Positions 1 through 6,499 of a stretch of 11,976 nucleotides of DNA are shown piece after piece (position 1 is the first letter of the stretch; every line of letters begins with the position of its first letter). The translations under genes were made by a program, and so were the position numbers. The DNA is taken from contig JAGOIS010000029.1 of NCBI GenBank assembly GCA_017995495.1, positions 1-11,976 on the forward strand, in the 5' to 3' direction. The stretch comes from Candidatus Cloacimonadota bacterium. Its GTDB lineage: Bacteria > Cloacimonadota > Cloacimonadia > Cloacimonadales > Cloacimonadaceae. The notes beneath the pieces are model-generated. The model saw only the letters and a list, made by a program, of their open reading frames with translations. It was not told the origin of the DNA and searched no databases.

Positions 1-47
1 ACCCACTGATTAAGAGTCAGTTGCTCTACCAACTGAGCTAGAGATGC
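1..47 (-). tRNA. tRNA-Lys (anticodon CUU), 3' part cut by window edge
   Basis: Read on the minus strand, this has a 7-base acceptor strand GCATCTC, then TA, a D-arm GCTC-AGTTGGTA-GAGC, and an anticodon arm with stem ACTGA/TCAGT around loop CTCTTAA. The loop gives anticodon CTT (CUU), which reads lysine codon AAG. The variable loop begins GGGT just as the window ends, so the T-arm, the 3' acceptor strand and the CCA end (if encoded) are outside. The 5' end is set at base 47 by counting back from the D-stem. The D-arm and anticodon loop are canonical, so the identity is secure. A GCTTGACA motif lies 36 bases upstream. Confidence 0.93.
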
Positions 48-59
48 ACAATCGCGAGC

Positions 60-90
60 CAGTTTTTTTCTGCCGCCCGTGATGTCAAGC
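60..90 (-). promoter_or_regulatory. candidate promoter for tRNA-Lys
   Basis: On the minus strand, GCTTGACA at 90-83 contains a perfect -35 hexamer (TTGACA, 88-83). With a 17-base spacer the -10 would fall at 65-60 (AAACTG), a poor match to TATAAT. Its position, 13 bases before the mature tRNA 5' end, is right for a promoter. The call rests on the -35 box and the spacing only. Confidence 0.35.
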
Positions 91-174
91 TAAATGCTGG
101 CCGGGGGCTGTAAATCAAGCGGCAGGAATGATCCGGGGCGCGCTGCGGGCCGGAAGCAAGATCGCGACCCCAGG

Positions 175-831
175 CTATTTTTTCAGCAGGTTGAGAACCA
201 CTCCCGGTTCCGTTCCGTCCTGAACTTTGGTCCCAAAGGGAATGATCGTGGTTTTGAAGCTTTGGGAGACCATTTTGAAAGTGGGTTGATCGGTGTTTTG
301 CCAGCCTTTGAAGAGCGGGTCAGCGCGCAGGGAGGAGATGTTGCAGCTCATTCTCAGGAGGTTCGATGCCCCCACTGTTTCATAAGAGATATCCGCGATC
401 CGCTTGATATTTTTCTGGTTCTTCACCTCGATCCGGTAGAGCCCGGGCTTGAAACCGGCCACTGGCACATTGATGAGAGTGAGCGCCCAGATGTATTCCT
501 GATCGCCTATATTGGCAAACACCGCCATGTAGGAGTAATACTCCGTGCCCAGATGTCCGGAGGTGGGAAAACCTCCGCCCCGGTTCTGGATGGCAGCGTA
601 GAGTTTGGTGTCCGACCAGCAGAAATAATCCGCCACGATGTCGAGGTGGTCTTTTTTCTGATCATTTTTGGCATCGGTGGAGGTTCTGGTCATCTGGCTC
701 AGCGCGGGCCAGGCCTTGCCGCTGAAAAAGACCGGATTGACCCCTGCCGATCCTTTGGGCGCCGCAAATCCTGCTCCCGCGAGGATCAACAGCGCCAGCG
801 CCAGGGCGGATCTCAGCCTGGTTTTTCTCAC
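175..831 (-). CDS. exported protein of unknown function, paralog of its upstream neighbour
   Basis: 218 aa, GTG start at 831-829 with GAGAG 7 bases upstream. The start is supported because the N-terminus is a textbook Sec signal peptide: basic MRKTRLR, a hydrophobic core to about residue 20, then a GFAA-type cleavage region around residue 24. The mature protein is almost entirely one domain (about residues 31-196) shared with the 480-aa protein encoded just upstream. Aligned by eye, about 80 of roughly 167 positions are identical. Shared signatures include NPV[FY]FSG, AIQNRGGGFP (residues 80-89), YSYM, a D-I-S-x-E block and MSCNI. The pattern looks like an extracellular beta-sandwich, but I do not recognise the family and assign no function. 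It lies 15 bases after the stop of its neighbour, so the two are probably one transcript. It lacks the N-terminal and FN3-like parts of the neighbour. No terminator is obvious downstream. Confidence 0.85.
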   Translation of the reverse strand: MRKTRLRSALALALLILAGAGFAAPKGSAGVNPVFFSGKAWPALSQMTRTSTDAKNDQKKDHLDIVADYFCWSDTKLYAAIQNRGGGFPTSGHLGTEYYSYMAVFANIGDQEYIWALTLINVPVAGFKPGLYRIEVKNQKNIKRIADISYETVGASNLLRMSCNISSLRADPLFKGWQNTDQPTFKMVSQSFKTTIIPFGTKVQDGTEPGVVLNLLKK

Positions 832-846
832 GCCGCTGCTCTCAAA

Positions 847-2289
847 TCAGGGAACCTGCTCGAAGGCCCGCACCCGGAAAAAACGCCGGGCGGGGTCGAG
901 ATCGGCGTCCTGCCAACTGTTGCCAGTCACGGGCGATGCTGTGACCGGAGCGCTGAAATAGGGATCGGAATCGTATTCCACGATAAAATGATCGGGAGTG
1001 AAACTCACATCGGTTATGCTCTGGACGGTTGGGTCCCAACTCAGTTGCCAGGCGCCGCCGGCATTGTTGAGGCTGATGTTTTGCGGGGGCAGCAGGAGGA
1101 TCGCGTAGGAATGGGTGGGGCTGTCTGAATAGGCCCAGTCAAGGTTATCCAAAGAGGCTTTGGCGAAGGTGAGAACGTCGTCGTATTCCTCCAGGTCGCC
1201 GGTGAGGTTGGCTGTCCGGTAGATCACCGGCTGGCTGTGTTCCAGGCTTTGGGGCAGCAGCCCGAACTCCTGTCCGTCTTGCCAACTGGCCGAAATGGAG
1301 AGCGGAAAACGGCCATAGGAATCCTGATAGGTGGGTTGGAACCAGATGTCAGCTTCAGTCACGTGGAAACTGAAATTGCTCAAAACCGGCAGGACTCCCG
1401 GATGCAGGGTGTTGTTCAGCCGTTTGGGATACACTTTGGCGCCTGGGCTGATATCCATCAGTTGAACCACCGGAGTCAAGCCGTTGAGAGTGGTTTTTTG
1501 GGTCATGCTGATGATCCCGAACCGGGGGTCGTCAACGTTGTACCAGGCAGCGAAGGCGGGATCGTTCAGCAGATCTGCGATGTTGCAGCTCATTTTCAGA
1601 ATATTTGAACCGCTCACGATCTCGGTGCTGATGTCGCCGATCCTTACCAAGCCATCCGTTCCGGTGCCTTGTATGCGGAACAGGCCTGGTGAAATGCCTC
1701 CCAAAGTCACATTCATATAGTTCATGGCCCAGACAGTGGAGGTATCCGCCGGATTGGCAATGATCACCATGTATGAATAGAATGGAGGCAGGCCAAATGT
1801 TCCGCCCAAGGGGAATCCGCCGCCCCGGTTCTGGATGGCGGCGAAAAATTTGGTAGCGGAAAAGCTGAAAAAATCCTTAACAATATCCATGTAATTGGTG
1901 GATTGTTCATTCAGCGTGTCAGCGGACGCTTCCGTGAACTGAGCCGGCGCGGGCAGACCTGCCCCACTGAAATAGACGGGGTTGATTTTTTTTGTCTCGC
2001 CTGCCACTATCAGTCCCAGATCGGCATTTGAGCCCACAGGGGTATACTGCGCCTGCATGGTGCCGGTCAGGGCATTCAGGGTGGAGAAGCTCTGCTCGGT
2101 GATGGAAGTGCCGTTGTAATACAGCAGTTTGTTTTGGTCAGCCGAAGCCGTTTCGTTTTCCAGCCGGACAAAAACTTCATTGGCGGAGGTTTTGCCGCTG
2201 AAGCGGATGTTCTGCCAATCGCCGATGTCCACTGCGGACAGCAAGGTCACCAGGATCAGGCAGACAAATATAAAAGCTCTTTGTAGCAT
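847..2289 (-). CDS. exported multi-domain protein with FN3-like C-terminus, function unknown
   Basis: 480 aa, ATG start with RBS AGAGGAA 4 bases upstream. Residues 1-19 form a Sec signal peptide ending LLSA before VDIG. I see no lipobox, so the protein is probably periplasmic, outer-membrane-associated or secreted. Three parts are visible. Residues about 20-100 are a beta-rich segment of unknown type. Residues about 102-267 are the domain shared with the downstream 218-aa protein, with AIQNRGGGFP at 151-160. The remainder ends in an FN3-like module (about 390-480) showing the W-x-L-S-W and F-F-R-V-R-A strand signatures usual in secreted FN3 repeats. No catalytic motif is apparent, so an adhesive, binding or structural role is the conservative inference. 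It is the first gene of a two-gene minus-strand unit and diverges from the GNAT gene across 184 bases. Confidence 0.85.
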   Translation of the reverse strand: MLQRAFIFVCLILVTLLSAVDIGDWQNIRFSGKTSANEVFVRLENETASADQNKLLYYNGTSITEQSFSTLNALTGTMQAQYTPVGSNADLGLIVAGETKKINPVYFSGAGLPAPAQFTEASADTLNEQSTNYMDIVKDFFSFSATKFFAAIQNRGGGFPLGGTFGLPPFYSYMVIIANPADTSTVWAMNYMNVTLGGISPGLFRIQGTGTDGLVRIGDISTEIVSGSNILKMSCNIADLLNDPAFAAWYNVDDPRFGIISMTQKTTLNGLTPVVQLMDISPGAKVYPKRLNNTLHPGVLPVLSNFSFHVTEADIWFQPTYQDSYGRFPLSISASWQDGQEFGLLPQSLEHSQPVIYRTANLTGDLEEYDDVLTFAKASLDNLDWAYSDSPTHSYAILLLPPQNISLNNAGGAWQLSWDPTVQSITDVSFTPDHFIVEYDSDPYFSAPVTASPVTGNSWQDADLDPARRFFRVRAFEQVP

Positions 2290-2325
2290 TTGTTCCTCTT
2301 TTCAGGGATAATTCATTATTTTATC

Positions 2326-2354
2326 ATTCCAAACGATGGCTTGGAAGTGTCAAG
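2326..2354 (-). promoter_or_regulatory. candidate promoter for the 480-aa exported protein
   Basis: On the minus strand, CCTTGACA contains a perfect -35 TTGACA at 2353-2348. A 16-base spacer leads to TGGAAT (2331-2326), which matches TATAAT at four of six positions. A more AT-rich stretch (GATAAAAT) follows a few bases later and could be the real melting region at a longer spacing. The start codon is at 2289, leaving a plausible 5' leader of about 30 bases. Confidence 0.4.
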
Positions 2355-2384
2355 GAATTTCTGCTGCCGCCGTGTTGCTGTCAT

Positions 2385-2399
2385 TCAAGCGGCTTGACA
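2385..2399 (+). promoter_or_regulatory. -35-like box overlapping a 13-bp palindrome, upstream of the GNAT gene
   Basis: A perfect TTGACA (2394-2399) in the context GCTTGACA lies 74 bases before the GNAT start codon. It overlaps the palindrome TCAAGC-G-GCTTGA (2385-2397). No acceptable -10 hexamer occurs at a 15-19 base spacing; the closest AT-rich stretch is CATAAAA, about 24 bases on. The site could be a promoter with an operator-like overlap or a chance palindrome created by the GCTTGA core. Low confidence. Confidence 0.3.
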
Positions 2400-2473
2400 A
2401 AATCATCCCGCGCAGGGATTGGTCATAAAAGTCCCTTTTAGGGGAAACAATAAAGCCTGGCAAAGGACGCTAC

Positions 2474-2896
2474 ATGGCAGCGGAAATTCAATACAACATA
2501 GTGAAGGAAGCGGATCCGGCGGAGATCCTGGCCCTCTACCGCCATCCCGGATGGTGGCAAACGGACGACAACCCCCAGTATCTGGAAACGGTGCGCAGGA
2601 TAGTCTCGGACAGCTTTTGTTTCGTGGTGGCGCGCCAGGCTGGGAAACTGGTGGGAATGGGGCGCTCCATCAGCGACGGAGTGAGCGACGCCTACATCCA
2701 GGACGTGGTGGTTTACAGCGATTTCCGCGGAAAGGGCATCGGCGCTGAAATAGTGCGCAGACTGATCGCCTTCCTCCGGGAGCACAATATCCAGTGGATA
2801 GGCTTGATCTCTGAACCGGGCCATGAAGATTTTTACGGAAGGCTGGGCTTCCTCCAGATGCCGAATTACGTTCCCATGCTGCTTAAAACGGACTGA
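2474..2896 (+). CDS. GNAT-family N-acetyltransferase
   Basis: 140 aa, ATG start with AAAGGA 6 bases upstream. This is a single-domain GCN5-related N-acetyltransferase, a family that transfers an acetyl group from acetyl-CoA to an amine. Motif A is clear: the strand YIQDVVVYSDF (residues 74-84) leads into the acetyl-CoA pyrophosphate-binding turn R85-G-K-G-I-G90 and the following helix. The C-terminal FYGRLGF (120-126) is the usual GNAT motif, and its tyrosine (Y121) is the residue that often protonates CoA. The length is typical of small stand-alone GNATs. The substrate cannot be read from sequence. The DUF2156 gene starts 11 bases after its stop, suggesting a two-gene transcript. Confidence 0.92.
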   Translation: MAAEIQYNIVKEADPAEILALYRHPGWWQTDDNPQYLETVRRIVSDSFCFVVARQAGKLVGMGRSISDGVSDAYIQDVVVYSDFRGKGIGAEIVRRLIAFLREHNIQWIGLISEPGHEDFYGRLGFLQMPNYVPMLLKTD

Positions 2897-2907
2897 AGCG
2901 CCCTGAA

Positions 2908-3780
2908 ATGCTGGACCTGAAACCTCTCAGCACCAAAGATGTGCCGCTGCTGAAACAGTATTTGGGCAGCTGGCCCCGCCAAAACTGCGATTATTCAATC
3001 GTGAACATCCTCACCTGGGGCCGCATCTACGGCAACCAATATGCCCTCTGGCGGGATCATCTGGTGATCTACAATCCCAAATACGCCTATGTATTTTATC
3101 CTGTGGGGCCCGGACTGAAGTCTTTCGAATTACGCGAGCTGCTGGACGGCTTCCTCGAAATTGACAAAGCGGCGGAACTTATCCTCATTCCGGAAAACTG
3201 GCGGGAAACCCATCCTGACCTGGAGGACTTTTTCAGACTGAAGGAAGAACGCGATTGGGCCGATTACGTCTATGCCGTGGACAAGATGTTCAACCTCAGC
3301 GGCAAAAAACTGGCCAAGAAAAAGAACCTCGTGTCGCAGTTCACAAGAACCTATCCGGATTACCATGTGTTGCCCGTAACCCCTGCCAAACATGAGGTGC
3401 TGCTGCGCTTCACAGAAAAATGGAAACGCGAGCGCAACGCCGAAGGGATCTATCTGAACACCGAATTCCAGGCCATCAAGAACACCCTGGAACTGTGGGA
3501 CGAGTTGCCCGTTGAGGGGATCATCATCTGCCACCAGCACAAGATCTCAGCCTATTCGGTCTTCTCGCCGATCAATGCCGGCATGGTAACCATCCACTTC
3601 GAAAAATTCGATCCGGACATGAAGGGCAGCGCCCAGCTGATCAACTGGGAAACCGCGCGCCATCTGCAGGGAAGATACGCCTGGATCAACCGCGAGCAGG
3701 ATATGGGGCTTGAGGGGTTGCGCCAGGCCAAGCTCACCTACCAACCCGAGTTCATGGTGAAATTCATCACCGGTAAATAA
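2908..3780 (+). CDS. DUF2156 / LPG-synthase C-terminal-like protein
   Basis: 290 aa, ATG start; the upstream ribosome-binding signal is weak and may rely on coupling to the GNAT gene 11 bases before. It resembles stand-alone DUF2156 proteins, which share the fold of the catalytic domain of phosphatidylglycerol lysyltransferase (MprF), a double GNAT-like fold. Supporting signatures are NLSGKKLAKKKNLVSQF (residues 129-145) and the conserved C-terminal block INREQDMGLEGLRQAKL (260-276), followed by Y-Q-P. No transmembrane segment or signal peptide is visible, unlike full MprF, so it should be cytoplasmic. Family membership is recognised from these motifs. The actual acceptor, whether lipid, peptide or other aminoacyl acceptor, is unknown, and DUF2156 proteins are mostly uncharacterised. 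Confidence 0.82.
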   Translation: MLDLKPLSTKDVPLLKQYLGSWPRQNCDYSIVNILTWGRIYGNQYALWRDHLVIYNPKYAYVFYPVGPGLKSFELRELLDGFLEIDKAAELILIPENWRETHPDLEDFFRLKEERDWADYVYAVDKMFNLSGKKLAKKKNLVSQFTRTYPDYHVLPVTPAKHEVLLRFTEKWKRERNAEGIYLNTEFQAIKNTLELWDELPVEGIIICHQHKISAYSVFSPINAGMVTIHFEKFDPDMKGSAQLINWETARHLQGRYAWINREQDMGLEGLRQAKLTYQPEFMVKFITGK

Positions 3781-3963
3781 TACTCCCAGCCGCCTTCTTC
3801 CAGCGGGCCCGAGAATCCTGGTGAGGTGGTTTTCCCCCTTTCCATCAGGTTCTTCCCTCCTAAACACCAAATTCTCACCCAGAGCTGCCTCCGTCCCCAA
3901 GCAAGTGGGTTGAGCGCCTCCAAAACCTGCAAAAACCACAACTGAAAAGGGCTGTTCTTTTTC
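3781..3963. other. gene-free upstream part of the 287-base gap before mreB
   Basis: No reading frame with family resemblance, no RNA gene and no convincing terminator is visible here. The plus strand is pyrimidine-rich. A weak complementarity, GAAAAG with CTTTTTC near 3943-3963, is AT-only and would not terminate well. The candidate mreB promoter begins directly after. Confidence 0.5.
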
Positions 3964-3994
3964 GCTTGACAGAGCTCGGCTGGGAAAATTCAAT
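3964..3994 (+). promoter_or_regulatory. candidate promoter of the mreBCD-PBP2-rodA operon
   Basis: GCTTGACA at 3964-3971 holds a perfect -35 hexamer (3966-3971). An exact 17-base spacer leads to TTCAAT (3989-3994), four of six matches to TATAAT. An alternative -10, TACAAT (3999-4004), matches better but would need a 27-base spacer. The start codon of mreB is 74 bases downstream of the -10. This is the best sigma70-like promoter candidate in the window. Confidence 0.5.
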
Positions 3995-4067
3995 GCATTA
4001 CAATTAGGAATTATCTGATCCCAAGAGCTTTGATCATTGGTCAAGGCTTTGATATAGAGGAGTTTAA

Positions 4068-5105
4068 ATGTCTTTTTTCGATTTCGTCGGTATGAAAGCC
4101 AATGATATTGCCATCGATCTGGGCACCGCCAACACTCTGGTTTACAAGAAGAACGGAGGGATCGTGATCGACGAGCCCTCGGTGGTGGCAGTTTCCAACG
4201 ACAGCAAAAAGATCATCGCCATTGGCCAGCAAGCCAAGGTGATGCTGGGCAAAAACCCGGATGAAGTTCGGGTGATCAAACCCATGAAGGATGGGGTGAT
4301 AGCGGATTTCCAGGTGACGGAGCTGATGCTGCGCGACCTGATCCTGAGAGCCCAGAAAAAGCGCCTGCTGGTGCGTCCCCGGGTGATCGTCTGCGTACCT
4401 TCCGGGATCACGGAAGTGGAAAAACGGGCTGTGCGGGACAGCGCCCTCCACGCCGGCGCCCGCGAGGTCTATCTGGTCTCCGAACCTGTGGCCGCGGCCA
4501 TCGGCGCAGACCTGCCCATCGAAGAGGCCTTTGGCAACATGGTGATGGACATCGGCGGCGGCACCAGTGAAATTGCCGTCATCTCGCTTTCCCACATCGT
4601 GGTGCACAATTCCATCCGCGTGGGCGGGGACAAGATGGACAATGATATCATCAGCTATCTGCGCAAAAAGAACAACCTCCACGTGGGCCTGCAAACGGCC
4701 GAGAAGATCAAGATGCAGATCGGCAGCGCCTACCCGCTGAAACAGGAAATGACGATGGACGTGCGGGGCAGGGACATCGTTTCCGGCTTCCCCGTGACCA
4801 TCAAGATCAGCTCCGAGGAGATCCGGGAAGCTCTGTCCGAGACCGTGGCCATGATGGTGGACGCCATCAAGAGGCTGTTTGAGCGCACCGCTCCTGAACT
4901 TTCAGCCGACATCGCCGAACGGGGGATCTTCCTCACTGGCGGCGGCGCCATGCTGAAAGGCCTGGACGAAAAGATCTCCAAGACGGTGGATCTGCCCGTA
5001 TATGTGGTGCCCGACGCGCTTGAGTGCGTGGTGAAAGGCGCGGGCAAGGTTTTGGACGAGCTTGACCGCTACCGCGAAGTTCTGATCAAACGCATCGAAG
5101 ACTGA
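4068..5105 (+). CDS. mreB: rod shape-determining protein MreB
   Basis: 345 aa, the family's normal length; ATG start with a strong GAGGAG 5 bases upstream. MreB is a bacterial actin homolog that polymerises on the inner face of the cytoplasmic membrane and guides the cell-elongation machinery. All actin-fold nucleotide motifs are present: phosphate-1 DLGTANT (residues 17-23), the PSGITEVEKRAV segment (111-122), SEPVAAAIG (138-146), phosphate-2 DIGGGTSEIAV (161-171) and the adenosine motif GGGAMLKGLD (291-300). The N-terminal MSFFDFVG is suited to an amphipathic membrane-binding helix. It is the first gene of the elongasome operon. A 79-base gap with a possible stem-loop separates it from mreC, so its dosage could be set apart from the downstream genes. 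Confidence 0.98.
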   Translation: MSFFDFVGMKANDIAIDLGTANTLVYKKNGGIVIDEPSVVAVSNDSKKIIAIGQQAKVMLGKNPDEVRVIKPMKDGVIADFQVTELMLRDLILRAQKKRLLVRPRVIVCVPSGITEVEKRAVRDSALHAGAREVYLVSEPVAAAIGADLPIEEAFGNMVMDIGGGTSEIAVISLSHIVVHNSIRVGGDKMDNDIISYLRKKNNLHVGLQTAEKIKMQIGSAYPLKQEMTMDVRGRDIVSGFPVTIKISSEEIREALSETVAMMVDAIKRLFERTAPELSADIAERGIFLTGGGAMLKGLDEKISKTVDLPVYVVPDALECVVKGAGKVLDELDRYREVLIKRIED

Positions 5106-5135
5106 GATCGCTCAAGACACAGATATTCATAAGCA

Positions 5136-5161
5136 CTGGCGCTCCCGCACGGGGTTGCCAG
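5136..5161 (+). other. possible stem-loop in the mreB-mreC gap
   Basis: CTGGC (5136-5140) pairs with GCCAG (5157-5161), and inside it CCC pairs with GGG around the tetraloop GCAC, separated by a small symmetric internal loop. No U-tract follows, so it is not a standard intrinsic terminator. It could be a partial attenuator, a processing site or a chance pairing in GC-rich DNA. Confidence 0.3.
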
Positions 5162-5184
5162 AGGCGACGTGAGAGGATAAGGCC

Positions 5185-5937
5185 GTGAAACGTTTCATTC
5201 TGCCCCTGGCGCTGGTGTTGGTCTCTCTGGCCCTGATCATCGGGAGCACGGAGAGCAGGGTCAGACGCGCCTCCCTGCTGGGGCAAACCGTCTTTTATCC
5301 CTTCACTCATTCCGTGAAATTGTTTCGCACCAATGCCACCCTCAAGGCCGAGATAGCCAGCCTGCGCGAACAGCAGGCGGCTGAAACTCTGGAAAACCTC
5401 AATCTGCGCAACGCCCTCAAGGAGAATCAGACCCTGCAGGCGATCACTTTTGATATTGGACAGATCTCTTTTGAAGTGGGCGAAGTGATCGGCTACGCGG
5501 GGCAGTTTCAGCAACGCAACCTCGTGGTGAACAAAGGATCGGCGGCGGGGGTGAAGGTGGACAATCCGGTGATCTCGGCGCGAGGCATCGTGGGGAAAGT
5601 GATCTCGGTCTCGGCCGCCAGCTGCGTGGTGCTGCCCTTCAGCAATCCGCGCTTCCAGATCCCTGTGATGGACAAGTTGACCAGCGTTCAGGGCATTCTC
5701 CAATCGGACCTGGCCGGCAAGACGAACATGAACATGATCAAACTCGGTTCCGAGATCGCCGCTGGTGACACTATCGTAACCTCCAACCTCTCAACGCTTT
5801 ATCCCAAGGGTTATCCTGTCGGGAAGGTCGCCCGCATCAGCGATTCCCAGGATTACCTGTTCATCAGCGCGGAGATCGAGCCCTTCACCCAGGTGGAAAA
5901 CCTGGAGCACGTTTTCATCCTCCGGGGCAGGCGATGA
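5185..5937 (+). CDS. mreC: rod shape-determining protein MreC
   Basis: 250 aa, GTG start with AGAGG 8 bases upstream. MreC is a bitopic inner-membrane protein whose periplasmic part forms filaments and activates PBP2-RodA. Visible architecture: a short basic N-terminus, a transmembrane helix (residues about 4-20), a coiled coil of about 40 residues (44-85) that mediates dimerisation, then the two-lobed beta domain. The block NKGSAAGVKVDNPVI (116-130), with RGIVGKV just after, is the MreC family signature, and the C-terminal EPFTQVENLEHVFIL is also typical. The length is at the short end, without the Pro-rich tail seen in some species. Its TGA stop overlaps the start of a tiny reading frame leading to mreD. 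Confidence 0.96.
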   Translation: MKRFILPLALVLVSLALIIGSTESRVRRASLLGQTVFYPFTHSVKLFRTNATLKAEIASLREQQAAETLENLNLRNALKENQTLQAITFDIGQISFEVGEVIGYAGQFQQRNLVVNKGSAAGVKVDNPVISARGIVGKVISVSAASCVVLPFSNPRFQIPVMDKLTSVQGILQSDLAGKTNMNMIKLGSEIAAGDTIVTSNLSTLYPKGYPVGKVARISDSQDYLFISAEIEPFTQVENLEHVFILRGRR

Positions 5938-6008
5938 CTGTGTTTGGCAAGGTTTTGGGAGTTGCCACCGGAGCCAGCCAACCCGCCGGAACGAGGGGGC
6001 GTTTGTGA
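5934..6008 (+). CDS. possible 24-codon bridging peptide between mreC and mreD
   Basis: An ATG at 5934 overlaps the mreC stop as ATGA. The frame runs 24 codons (MTVFGKVLGVATGASQPA...) to a TGA at 6006-6008, which overlaps the mreD GTG start as GTGA. An AGG lies close upstream within the end of mreC. The peptide has no recognisable domain. Both termini being 4-base stop/start overlaps suggests it may carry ribosomes across the 67-base gap and couple mreD translation to mreC. A frame of this length can arise by chance, so this is offered cautiously. Confidence 0.28.
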   Translation: MTVFGKVLGVATGASQPAGTRGRL

Positions 6009-6499
6009 TCTGGAAACACATCTGGACCTTTGTTTTTGGGCTCATCTGTTTTTACTTGCAGGTGCTGGTGATGCCGGCTTTTGAGCTGTTCAACGTGATC
6101 CCGAACATCCTCATCCCCTGGGTGGTGTACCTGATCTGGACGCGGGAGCTCAATCCCTTGTTGGTTGTGGTTTTCATCATCGGCCTGCTCTACGACACCA
6201 CCTTGCCGGAATCCTTCGGCATGAACGCCCTGGTACTGCTCTTGATCGCGATCGCCGTGGACCAGTTCCGCCGGCCCTTTGAGAGCGAAAGCGTCCTGGC
6301 CCGGATGCTCTCCTTGCTTCTGGCCAATCTCATTTATGGCTTGATCGGGTGGCTGGTTTTTGGGGTGGAGAATGGCTTCAACGCTGAATTGATCGGGCTT
6401 TCGCTGATCGGCATGGCTTACAATCTGGTCATTAGTTTCGTGGTTTTTTGGATCATGCAGCTGGTTTCCCGGCTGCGGATAGTGATGGTCGATGACTAA
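6005..6499 (+). CDS. mreD: rod shape-determining protein MreD
   Basis: 164 aa, GTG start with a GAGGGGG purine run about 5 bases upstream. MreD is a small polytopic inner-membrane protein of the Rod complex that works with MreC. The sequence is almost entirely hydrophobic, with about five predicted transmembrane segments. The segment GLLYDTTLPESFGMNALVLL is the conserved MreD signature (G-L-L-Y-D followed by G-x-N-A-L). Its stop lies inside the PBP2 gene, with an 8-base overlap at 6492-6499. Family sequence conservation is low, so the call rests on hydropathy, the signature and position between mreC and PBP2; together these are convincing. Confidence 0.93.
   Translation: MIWKHIWTFVFGLICFYLQVLVMPAFELFNVIPNILIPWVVYLIWTRELNPLLVVVFIIGLLYDTTLPESFGMNALVLLLIAIAVDQFRRPFESESVLARMLSLLLANLIYGLIGWLVFGVENGFNAELIGLSLIGMAYNLVISFVVFWIMQLVSRLRIVMVDD

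Noticed and set aside
94..1128. Long open frame on the plus strand opposite the two exported-protein genes
   Set aside because: It crosses both minus-strand genes, has no signal, domain or hydropathy pattern, and the paralogous proteins on the other strand are clearly real.
3943..3963. Possible terminator after the DUF2156 gene (GAAAAG...CTTTTTC)
   Set aside because: The stem is AT-only with a bulge, sits about 165 bases after the stop, and would be too weak to terminate.
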